The position numbers and the translations under genes are program-made. Below, one piece after another: positions 1-5,094 of a DNA stretch of 7,580 nt (positions are counted from its first letter, which is position 1; each line of letters starts with the position of its first letter). The notes below the pieces were generated by a model, which had not been told where the DNA came from, did no database searches, and saw nothing but the letters and a program-made list of their open reading frames with translations. The stretch is taken from NCBI GenBank assembly GCA_030655795.1, contig JAUSPJ010000028.1, positions 1-7,580 of the forward strand, read 5' to 3'. Source of the stretch: Fidelibacterota bacterium. GTDB lineage: Bacteria > Fidelibacterota > UBA2242.

Positions 1-74
1 GCATCATTGAACAGAAACAAGATGTGAATAAGCTGCTGGCGCAGCTTGGGAAAGAGAAGAAATACGAAGTTTGA
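1..74 (+). CDS. C-terminal fragment of an unidentified protein
   Basis: The frame starting at base 3 is open from the window edge to a TGA at 72-74. It encodes 23 residues, roughly IIEQKQDVNKLLAQLGKEKK followed by YEV. The peptide is rich in Lys, Glu and Gln and looks like an amphipathic C-terminal helix, which suits the tail of a real cytoplasmic protein. The rest lies outside the window and no family can be assigned. No clear terminator with a T-run follows within about 100 bases. The call rests only on an open frame of plausible composition, so it could be chance. Confidence 0.35.
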   Translation, partial: IIEQKQDVNKLLAQLGKEKKYEV

Positions 75-109
75 TATAAAAGACTCGACTCGAGTTCCGT
101 GATGAAAAG

Positions 110-250
110 AGATGATGTCCGGTCTGCCTGCTTCATCTCAAATAACCACCTCTCCCGTAAGGGATGCCTGGATAGTGATCCGGGTTAACTCAAGCCTGCC
201 GGGAAAGTTTGGGGACCTGCCTGCCGCGCTTCCCCTGGCGCAGGTAGGTC
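110..250 (+). ncRNA. candidate structured RNA: five consecutive hairpins
   Basis: Five adjacent stems can be drawn: 110-115 with 133-138; 153-156 with 161-164, closed by a GTAA (GNRA-type) tetraloop; 167-173 with 178-184, loop AGTG; 191-195 with 207-211; and 214-224 with 240-250, an 11-bp stem. Three stems contain one G.T pair each (169/182, 194/208, 219/245). As forward-strand RNA these are G.U wobbles; on the reverse strand each would be a C/A mismatch. This, with the GNRA loop, favours forward transcription. The region is more GC-rich than its flanks and contains no convincing gene. It does not match any riboswitch, tmRNA, RNase P or SRP consensus that I can recognise. It could instead be an imperfect repeat or a degraded element. 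Confidence 0.3.
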
Positions 251-331
251 AGTCTATGTTTTTTGATATGGCAGTCTTAAGTCAAGTCTCGGAATTAATC
301 TGATTATTTCCATGACGCTTAATTTAAGCCA

Positions 332-349
332 ATCCCGCCTTAGCGGGAT
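332..349. repeat. small perfect hairpin, 7-bp arms
   Basis: ATCCCGC at 332-338 and GCGGGAT at 343-349 are perfect inverted arms around CTTA. No T-run follows on either strand, so it is not an evident terminator. It lies 82 bases after the candidate structured RNA and could be its last helix or an unrelated repeat. A second, weaker hairpin (CCCGG 424-428 with CCGGG 433-437, loop TAAA) lies nearby. Nothing else was recognised between 251 and 521. Confidence 0.45.
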
Positions 350-521
350 ATCCGACTTTACAAAATTGACACGACACTAGGGCAGGTGGTTTTTATAGCC
401 GGCACAGAAAAAATGTGAAAAATCCCGGTAAACCGGGGAAAATGGTACGTAGCCATTAAAATCAATAATGGAATACGAGTGTGTTTATTTAAAACTTTTG
501 ACAGTACTTTTTATTAAGGGC

Positions 522-527
522 AGGTGG
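522..527 (+). promoter_or_regulatory. ribosome binding site that sets the start at 534
   Basis: AGGTGG sits six bases upstream of the ATG at 534. The upstream in-frame ATG at 468 has no purine-rich site before it and would put a charged, non-signal-like peptide ahead of the hydrophobic segment. The site lies within GGGCAGGTGG, a decamer that also occurs at 380-389 with no start codon behind it. Confidence 0.6.
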
Positions 528-533
528 AAAAAG

Positions 534-1364
534 ATGAAGAAAATTAGCGCTTTGTTGTTATTAACGATTCTAATTAAGGGAATTTCTTGCAGTGTAGAGG
601 ATCAGGGCTATGGAGCGGAGGATCTAGACTGTTGGCGTGGCGTCTATTGTGTGCAGGAAAGAGTCGATATATCGCGTGAACAGGCGGGGATCATCCGGGC
701 TAAAGTTGATAAGCGGTGGCAGGAGTACAGAACCGTGGATTTACCGGAAAAATTTATCCAGTGGAGCGTTGCAAAGCGCCTGGAAACAATGGAAAGATTT
801 CGTAAACATCAGCCGCCGGAGCTGTCCGGTCCGCACAATGCGATGGTGGCGTCTTACGGCGCCATGCGCAAGGATTCTCAATTCAAAATTAATAATGCTG
901 TTAAGGGCATGGGCTTTTTGCCGAAACGGGGGAAAATAAAGGCGATTATCAAAATGCTGGAAGATACCGGAGACAATCCTTTTCCCGTCAAACTCGATAC
1001 CTTAACGGCTATGTACGAAAAAGCCGCTGATATTTACGACATGAGCAAACAGGTGTCGCTGGAACTATATGCCACTCCCGAGTTTACGACTCAGACCTTC
1101 TTAAATCAGATGCTTAATCCGGTTGCTGCTCTCGTATTTCTGGATATTCCGAGTTATAAAATCAAAGCGATTGTGCATTTAATTCACCCCGACGATCCAA
1201 ATCTATCCGATTATGAAAGGGATATCGTCCGGTATATAAATTTAATCCACAGTTATTTTCACGGTGAATTTTCGAAGGACTTCATTGCCGCGGTGTATCA
1301 TGTCGTGGAAGTTTATGACAATTCTCCTCAGAAAGAGGGCCGGGGACTCCGGATAGCGCCGTGA
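534..1364 (+). CDS. exported hypothetical protein, possible lipoprotein
   Basis: This 276-residue protein belongs to no family I recognise. The start at 534 gives a classic export signal: two Lys, then a hydrophobic stretch (about residues 4-14) and a Cys at 19. The sequence before that Cys is GIS with a Lys at -4, so the lipobox is non-canonical, and ordinary signal peptidase cleavage is an alternative. Cys33 and Cys39 bracket a CWRGVYC segment that could form a disulfide outside the cytoplasm. The rest appears mainly helical, with no further membrane segment or catalytic motif that I can name. The gene stands alone: the nearest forward genes are a fragment ending at 74 and an SDR gene starting at 2866. 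It reads through to TGA at 1362-1364 with no break. An in-frame ATG at 468 would add 22 residues but lacks a ribosome binding site. Confidence 0.75.
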   Translation: MKKISALLLLTILIKGISCSVEDQGYGAEDLDCWRGVYCVQERVDISREQAGIIRAKVDKRWQEYRTVDLPEKFIQWSVAKRLETMERFRKHQPPELSGPHNAMVASYGAMRKDSQFKINNAVKGMGFLPKRGKIKAIIKMLEDTGDNPFPVKLDTLTAMYEKAADIYDMSKQVSLELYATPEFTTQTFLNQMLNPVAALVFLDIPSYKIKAIVHLIHPDDPNLSDYERDIVRYINLIHSYFHGEFSKDFIAAVYHVVEVYDNSPQKEGRGLRIAP

Positions 1365-1449
1365 AAGCAATTTTCTGAACACTGATTTGTCGGGGTAATC
1401 TAAAATTTTCCTCAACCCGGCAGAGATGGGGTTAAAATAATCAGGATAG

Positions 1450-1469
1450 CCCACGAATTTATTCGTGGG
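1450..1469. repeat. perfect palindrome with 9-bp arms
   Basis: CCCACGAAT at 1450-1458 and ATTCGTGGG at 1461-1469 are perfect inverted arms separated by TT. Neither strand has a T-run after it, so a terminator is unlikely. Short GC-clamped palindromes of this kind resemble REP sequences or the subterminal hairpins of IS200/IS605-type elements, but no transposase is present, so that link is inference. Confidence 0.55.
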
Positions 1470-1491
1470 ACGAGGAGAAGCAGCTCACATT

Positions 1492-1619
1492 GGTAACCGT
1501 TTCAACGGTTTAGCTATTTTTCTCTAAACTCAGATGATTTCTCAGCAATTCTTACTGTGGATGATCTATTAGCGGACATCCGAAATAGTGGGACTGGTTA
1601 AACCGTTAAAACGGTTACC
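1492..1619. repeat. pair of 21-bp inverted repeats, each itself a hairpin (BIME- or MITE-like)
   Basis: The left arm (1492-1512) and the reverse complement of the right arm (1599-1619) agree at 20 of 21 bases; the one difference is C versus T. Each arm also folds on itself: AACCGT (1495-1500) with ACGGTT (1505-1510), and AACCGT (1601-1606) with ACGGTT (1611-1616), each around four bases. The next bases inward pair too: CTATTT (1514-1519) with AAATAG (1583-1588). Two mirrored hairpins around about 86 bp is the layout of a REP doublet (BIME) or a small non-autonomous element. A related TAACCGTTA lies at 1777-1785. No target duplication was evident. Confidence 0.55.
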
Positions 1620-1649
1620 GAATTTCAATACAATACTTGAGGTACAAAT

Positions 1650-1669
1650 CACCATAATAAATTATGGTG
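1650..1669. repeat. perfect palindrome with 9-bp arms
   Basis: CACCATAAT at 1650-1658 and ATTATGGTG at 1661-1669 are perfect inverted arms separated by AA. The geometry (9-bp arms, 2-base centre) matches the palindrome at 1450-1469, exactly 200 bases away, but the arm sequences agree at only 5 of 9 positions. The two flank the inverted-repeat pair at 1492-1619. A role as binding site, REP unit or mRNA hairpin cannot be told apart here. Confidence 0.5.
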
Positions 1670-1795
1670 TTGTCTCAACCGCAATATTATCAAGATATTG
1701 AGACCTGTCCCTCCGGGGAATTTACCTGTCCGGCTTGTCCGGCAACTGACGGGCTTTTGACGGATTCAGGTGAACTTAACCGTTAATAATCTTTA

Positions 1796-1864
1796 GGGGG
1801 TGTGATAATATAACCTTAACATCCGGCAGCCGGATGAATGACAATTTTATTCTATCACACCCCC
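1796..1864. mobile_element. MITE-like 69-bp element with terminal inverted repeats and TTTA flanks
   Basis: GGGGGTGTGATA at 1796-1807 and TATCACACCCCC at 1853-1864 are perfect 12-bp terminal inverted repeats. Both ends are bordered by the same tetranucleotide in direct orientation, TTTA at 1792-1795 and at 1865-1868, as expected of a target-site duplication. The interior contains a second hairpin, CATCCGG (1820-1826) with CCGGATG (1830-1836). There is no coding capacity, so any mobility would depend on a transposase elsewhere. An alternative is a structured 3' region of the reverse gene that ends at 1931, but there is no T-tail to support a terminator. Confidence 0.45.
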
Positions 1865-1930
1865 TTTAACTGATTCATCAGTTTTTCAAGTTTATCTCAA
1901 AGAGATGTCTTCGACATAGACAGACTCTAA

Positions 1931-2723
1931 TTAACGAGCTTCCTGCATTTTATGAATTACTTTTGTCATAAATTTCCGTGAAAATAACCGATTCGCGAAA
2001 ACACCGACTTTATTCATAATACCGGGGATAATAATGCGTTTGCCTTTCATGAATTTTTTGTATGCAATCGTGGCAACCTCTTCTGCTGTCATAATTCCCA
2101 TTAAACTCATTCGATTCATCAGCTTTGAATTTTCCAGTTCTGCAAGTTCCTGAAAACCGGTCGCAGTAGCGCCGGGACAAAGTGTAGAAACCCGAATATT
2201 TGTACCTTTCAGCTCCCGGTCGAGCGCCTGGGATAAGGATAGTACATAGGCTTTGGATGCGTAATAAACAGCCATCAAAGGGCCCGGCTGAAAAGCGGCG
2301 GTACTGGCGACATTCAGAATTTTACCACTGTTTCGCTCAACCATATCCTTGCTGACCAAGTGGGTTAAATGAGTGAGTGATGTAATGTTTAATTGCAGCA
2401 TCTGCAGGGTTTTTTTTACATCGGATTCCGGGAAAAAATGAAAAATATCCAAATCCGGCATTGTTGATTAATACATCGACAGGTTGATTAAGATTTTTAA
2501 GTTGCTGATATAGAGATTCGATTGATTCGGGAATTGTAAGATCGAGAGTAATTGGAAAGGCTCTGATTTTGTATTGCTGCTGCAGTTCATGGGCGAACTG
2601 TTCCAGAATCTGCTGACGGCGGGCAACCAGAACCAGATCATATTCGTTTTTTGCGAATTGAATGGCCAATTCGTAGCCGATTCCTCCGGAAGCTCCGGTT
2701 ATGACTGCGAGTTTGTGTACCAT
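1931..2723 (-). pseudogene. short-chain dehydrogenase/reductase (SDR), split by a one-base frameshift
   Basis: Read from ATG 2723, the first frame gives a Rossmann fold with TGASGGIG (residues 9-16), ARR around 34-36 (often linked to NADP(H)) and NNAG (87-90). The remainder is in another frame and continues with Asn112, Ser140 and the YYASK catalytic Tyr153/Lys157, then the SDR substrate region with CPGATATGF. The switch falls at a T6 run (A6 on the forward strand, 2433-2438). Removing one T restores a 263-residue protein with all SDR catalytic residues, the normal size for this family. Family resemblance is to the DltE-like classical SDRs; the substrate is unknown. AAGGA lies 7 bases before the start, and a divergent SDR gene lies upstream. 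It could be a sequencing error, a true pseudogene, or a +1 shift site. Because the coding on both sides looks intact, an indel error or a very recent mutation is most likely. Confidence 0.85.
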
Positions 2724-2756
2724 AAAATATTCCTTATCTTCCTGTTTCCGATCTGA

Positions 2757-2785
2757 AATATAAAATATGTAATCAAATCTGTCCA
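2757..2785 (-). promoter_or_regulatory. sigma-70-type promoter for the leftward SDR gene
   Basis: On the reverse strand, TGGACA (2785-2780) and TATATT (2762-2757) each match 5 of 6 consensus bases, with a 17-bp spacer. Transcription would start near 2750, giving a leader of about 27 bases before ATG 2723 that contains the AAGGA ribosome binding site. Confidence 0.5.
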
Positions 2786-2807
2786 ATGGTTTATCGAACA
2801 TTTGGAA
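2780..2807. promoter_or_regulatory. possible operator dyad between divergent promoters
   Basis: The space between the two -35 elements reads TCCAATG, about ten bases, CATTTGGA. The outer parts are inverted copies apart from one extra T on the right. An imperfect dyad here could let one protein act on both SDR promoters. No regulator gene lies nearby, and part of the symmetry comes from the two -35 hexamers themselves (TGGACA and TTGGAA), so this is tentative. Confidence 0.2.
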
Positions 2808-2830
2808 AATCGAGAATTCACACCTAAACT
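2802..2830 (+). promoter_or_regulatory. sigma-70-type promoter for the rightward SDR gene
   Basis: TTGGAA (2802-2807) and TAAACT (2825-2830) each match 4 of 6 consensus bases, with a 17-bp spacer. The predicted start near 2837 leaves a leader of about 29 bases carrying TAGGAA (2855-2860) before ATG 2866. It is weaker than the divergent promoter at 2757-2785. Confidence 0.35.
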
Positions 2831-2865
2831 TATTTTGAACAGGTAATAAACAAATAGGAATCAAT

Positions 2866-3714
2866 ATGGATAAAAAAATTGTACTGATCACTGGATGCTC
2901 CAGCGGATTTGGCTATTTAAGCGCTATCCAACTGGCAGAGAAGGAATATCGCGTCATTGCCACAATGCGCGATCTGTCAAAAAGGGTCGATCTTGATAAT
3001 AAAATAAAAACGGGCAACTTGCCGATAAATGTATGCCGGATAGATGTGACGGATTTGGATTCGATAAAACGATGTATCAAGGATATTGATAGGGAATATG
3101 GTCGTCTCGATGTGCTGGTTAATAACGCCGGCTATGGGATTGGCGGATTTTTTGAAGACCTCTCCGATCGGGAATTCCGAGAACAGATGGAGACAAATTT
3201 CTTTGGTGTATTGAATATGGTTCGGGAAACGTTACCGCTATTGAGAAAAAGCGATGATGCCCGGATTATCAATATTTCTAGCGCTGCCGGACTGACGACA
3301 ACACCGGGTATGGGCGCCTATAATGCCAGTAAATGGGCGCTGGAAGCCTTTTCTGAAAGCCTGCGGCAGGAACTGGCCCTGCATGGAATGAAAGTGCTGT
3401 TGATCGAACCGGGACCTTACCCGACCAAAGTATTAACAACCAACACGCGTTTTGCTGAAAAAGCGAATGACCCGAATAGTCCAAATTACAAATTCACGCA
3501 ACAACTGTATGTAAAATATAAGCAAAACAACGCGACGTTGAAAAGTGATCCCATGGAAATTGCCCGGCTAATCGAAAAATTGATAAGCGAAAAAAATCCA
3601 TCCTTCCGGAATGTTCATGGTCCGGGAGCCAAACTCCGGGCATACATGCACCGTTTTCTGCCCTGGAGCTTCAATGAATGGGTCATCCGGCGAGTTATTT
3701 TCGGTAAAGTGTAG
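2866..3714 (+). CDS. short-chain dehydrogenase/reductase (SDR), NAD(P)-dependent
   Basis: This 282-residue cytoplasmic oxidoreductase has the full classical SDR motif set: TGCSSGFG dinucleotide-binding loop (9-16), ATMRD after the second strand (32-36, Arg35 suggesting NADP(H)), DVTD (60-63), NNAG (86-89), and catalytic Asn111, Ser139, Tyr152 and Lys156 (the YNASK motif). EPGPYPT (181-187) follows, near the substrate loop. The C-terminal extension with LPWSFNEWVIRRVIFGK is typical of the retinol-dehydrogenase or 17-beta-HSD-like subgroup, whose members reduce or oxidise lipophilic carbonyl or alcohol groups; the actual substrate cannot be read from sequence. TAGGAA lies six bases before the ATG. 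It is divergent from another SDR gene with which it shares only the general fold motifs, so the two need not form one pathway. It ends with TAG, which overlaps a terminator. Confidence 0.93.
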   Translation: MDKKIVLITGCSSGFGYLSAIQLAEKEYRVIATMRDLSKRVDLDNKIKTGNLPINVCRIDVTDLDSIKRCIKDIDREYGRLDVLVNNAGYGIGGFFEDLSDREFREQMETNFFGVLNMVRETLPLLRKSDDARIINISSAAGLTTTPGMGAYNASKWALEAFSESLRQELALHGMKVLLIEPGPYPTKVLTTNTRFAEKANDPNSPNYKFTQQLYVKYKQNNATLKSDPMEIARLIEKLISEKNPSFRNVHGPGAKLRAYMHRFLPWSFNEWVIRRVIFGKV

Positions 3715-3746
3715 AGTCTCTATTTGAATTCATAAGACTCTTTTTT
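3713..3746 (+). terminator. rho-independent terminator starting in the SDR stop codon
   Basis: AGAGTCT (3713-3719) pairs with AGACTCT (3735-3741). The stem can extend past a bulged C (3720) with TAT/ATA (3721-3723 and 3732-3734), and T-residues continue to 3746. The 5' arm overlaps the TAG stop at 3712-3714. It separates the SDR transcript from the sigma-factor operon. The 88 bases after it, up to the sigma start, are AT-rich and show no promoter that I would stand behind. Confidence 0.75.
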
Positions 3747-3834
3747 CAATTATGTATCCCGATTAAAAAACTGCAGTAAAATTTTTTCCTATTAAAATCA
3801 AAACTTTTTTTACATTACAGCAGTCTTAGTGAAT

Positions 3835-4437
3835 ATGATGAACGGCGAGTATTTAATTCAGGAATTTAACACGGGCAATATTTCGGCCTTCAATACCCTC
3901 GTCTAGCGCTGGGAAAAGCCGATTTACAATTTCATTTTGCGCTATATCGGTGACAGTGAGCAGGCGAAAGATGTCATGCAACATTGTTTTATCAGGGCAT
4001 TTAAATCTCTTAGTAAACTTAAAGATCACAGCCGGTTTTCGTCCTGGCTTTTTCAGATAGCCATGAATCTCTGCCGCGATGAATTAAAGAAAAAGAAATA
4101 CCAGACTTATTCTATCAGCGAGGTTCGGGATTTTGATGATAGCGATAAAACAGACCAGAAAATTGTCCTGGCCGATGAAGAGCAGGATGCAGCAAAACTG
4201 ACTCATCACGAAAATTTAGCGGAATTGCTTCAAAAAGCATTGATGACAATTCCTGAGGAACAGCGTGTGGTCATCATAATGAAACAGTATCACGGGATGA
4301 AATTCACGGAAATTGCCGATGTACTGAAAACACCGTTAAATACAATAAAATCAAGAATGTATTACGGTCTTGACGCCCTTCATGATGTATTACAGAAATG
4401 GGGCGTAGACCGGGAGGATTTAGGATATGAAATGTAA
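3835..4437 (+). pseudogene. ECF-type RNA polymerase sigma factor with an in-frame amber codon
   Basis: Read through one TAG (3904-3906, codon 24), this is a 200-residue sigma-70 family protein of normal ECF length. Region 2 covers about residues 18-88, with FNTLV before the stop, RWEKPIYNFILRYIGDSEQA after it, and SSWLFQIAMNLCRDELKKKK at region 2.4. A charged linker follows, then region 4 with its helix-turn-helix at about 139-187 (IPEEQRVVIIMKQY, then FTEIADVLKTPLNTIKSRMY). Coding is continuous across the TAG, and the residue there is commonly Trp or Arg in relatives as I recall them, so TGG to TAG is the simplest change. Restart at TTG 3937 would give 166 residues lacking region 2.1, which should impair core-polymerase binding. 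ATG 3835 lacks a good ribosome binding site. The next gene, an anti-sigma factor, overlaps its 3' end by 11 bases, marking a cognate pair. It may be an error, a null allele or a recoded gene. Confidence 0.85.
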
Positions 4438-5092
4438 TGATTATCGCTTATTGATGATGGATGTGCTCTATGATGAGATATCCGGTGAAGCTAAAAAAAC
4501 ACTGGATACTCATTTGGAGAGTTGCCCCGATTGCCGGAAGAAATATCGCACATTGCAGACAACGACACACACTCTCGAAAAATGGGAAGACGTGGAACCC
4601 CGTGTAAATTTGACATTTGTCAGTCAACCTGCGTCCCGAATTGCCGATTTTTTCAGAAACCTGAAATCCTGGAAACTGCCGGTTCGCCTGGGAGTGGCAG
4701 TCGCATCGTTGCTGCTATTGTTATCACTATTCAATACCAAAATTCAGGTCGCTGACGGGCAGTTTGCCTTCGAAACGAGCCTTTTCAGTCGCGGATCACA
4801 AACGCCGTCGGCCGAATTGGTCACACAGACGGATCTGAATAATCTGCGCCGGGAAAATTACCAGATAGTTGCCGCCATTCTGGATGAGTACGCGAAACGG
4901 AATAAAATCGAGACGGCTGTGCTGTTTGATAAATTTTATGATGAACTGGAAAAGCAGCGTCGAAATGATCTGCGACTGGTCGGTAACGCCGTTGAACAGG
5001 TTCAGTATGGAACAACCCAGCGTATGGAACGCACGGACCGGACATTGGGTACGCTCATTGAATATGTGAATATGCAGAGTCAGGGGAGATAA
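4427..5092 (+). CDS. zinc-type (ZAS) membrane anti-sigma factor
   Basis: This 221-residue inner-membrane protein should hold the adjacent ECF sigma factor inactive until an envelope signal releases it. The cytoplasmic N-terminus has the ZAS signature HLESCPDC (His29, Cys33, Cys36), with Cys3 as a possible fourth zinc ligand. One membrane segment follows at about 86-102 (VRLGVAVASLLLLLSLF), after a basic region. The C-terminal about 118 residues would face outward, are hydrophilic and helix-prone, and belong to no sensor family I recognise. The ATG lies inside the sigma gene, overlapping its last 11 bases, with GGGAGG nine bases upstream; this arrangement suggests translational coupling. If the sigma gene really stops at codon 24, that coupling would be lost. 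The next gene starts two bases after this stop. Confidence 0.88.
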   Translation: MKCNDYRLLMMDVLYDEISGEAKKTLDTHLESCPDCRKKYRTLQTTTHTLEKWEDVEPRVNLTFVSQPASRIADFFRNLKSWKLPVRLGVAVASLLLLLSLFNTKIQVADGQFAFETSLFSRGSQTPSAELVTQTDLNNLRRENYQIVAAILDEYAKRNKIETAVLFDKFYDELEKQRRNDLRLVGNAVEQVQYGTTQRMERTDRTLGTLIEYVNMQSQGR

Positions 5093-5094
5093 TA

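Larger units (their letters stand above)
1365..1930. other. gene-free gap rich in inverted repeats
   Basis: No convincing reading frame exists here on either strand. The gap holds a dense series of palindromes listed separately (1450-1469, 1492-1619, 1650-1669, 1796-1864). Weaker ones are GTCTCAA 1672-1678 with TTGAGAC 1698-1704, AACTGA 1868-1873 with TCAGTT 1878-1883 around TTCA, and ATGTC 1905-1909 with GACAT 1913-1917. The octamer ACCTGTCC is repeated at 1703-1710 and 1724-1731. No convincing rho-independent terminator was found for either flanking gene, although the hairpin at 1868-1883 is followed by a short T-run on the forward strand. Confidence 0.6.

Noticed and set aside
105..245. 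Reverse-strand reading GEVVI, stop, DEAGRPDI, resembling the adenylation domain of ATP-dependent DNA ligases (LigD type)
   Set aside because: It contains an in-frame stop, the similarity is limited to about a dozen residues, and the flanking translation does not resemble a ligase; probably coincidence in a structured region.
112..303. 63-codon forward reading frame
   Set aside because: No ribosome binding site, protein-unlike composition, and it runs through the GC-rich hairpin series at 110-250, which explains the lack of stops.
366..398. TTGACA at 366-371, and again at 498-503, as -35 elements
   Set aside because: No acceptable -10 hexamer lies 16-18 bp downstream of either.
468..533. Upstream start for the exported protein
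   Set aside because: No ribosome binding site before 468, while AGGTGG sits correctly before 534 and gives a normal signal peptide.
1242..1454. 70-codon reverse reading frame
   Set aside because: Mostly antisense to the well-formed exported protein gene, no family resemblance and no convincing start signal.
1868..1886. Hairpin AACTGA/TCAGTT followed by T-residues as a forward terminator
   Set aside because: Only a 6-bp AT-rich stem, and no forward gene ends within 500 bases upstream; on the reverse strand, where it could serve the SDR gene, the T-run is missing.
2724..2891. N-terminal extension of the leftward SDR up to 2891
   Set aside because: It would overlap the divergent SDR start and cover both promoters; the Rossmann motif begins right after ATG 2723, which has a good ribosome binding site.
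4821..5045. Reverse and alternate-frame reading frames within the anti-sigma gene
   Set aside because: Shadows of a gene with clear ZAS and membrane-segment features.
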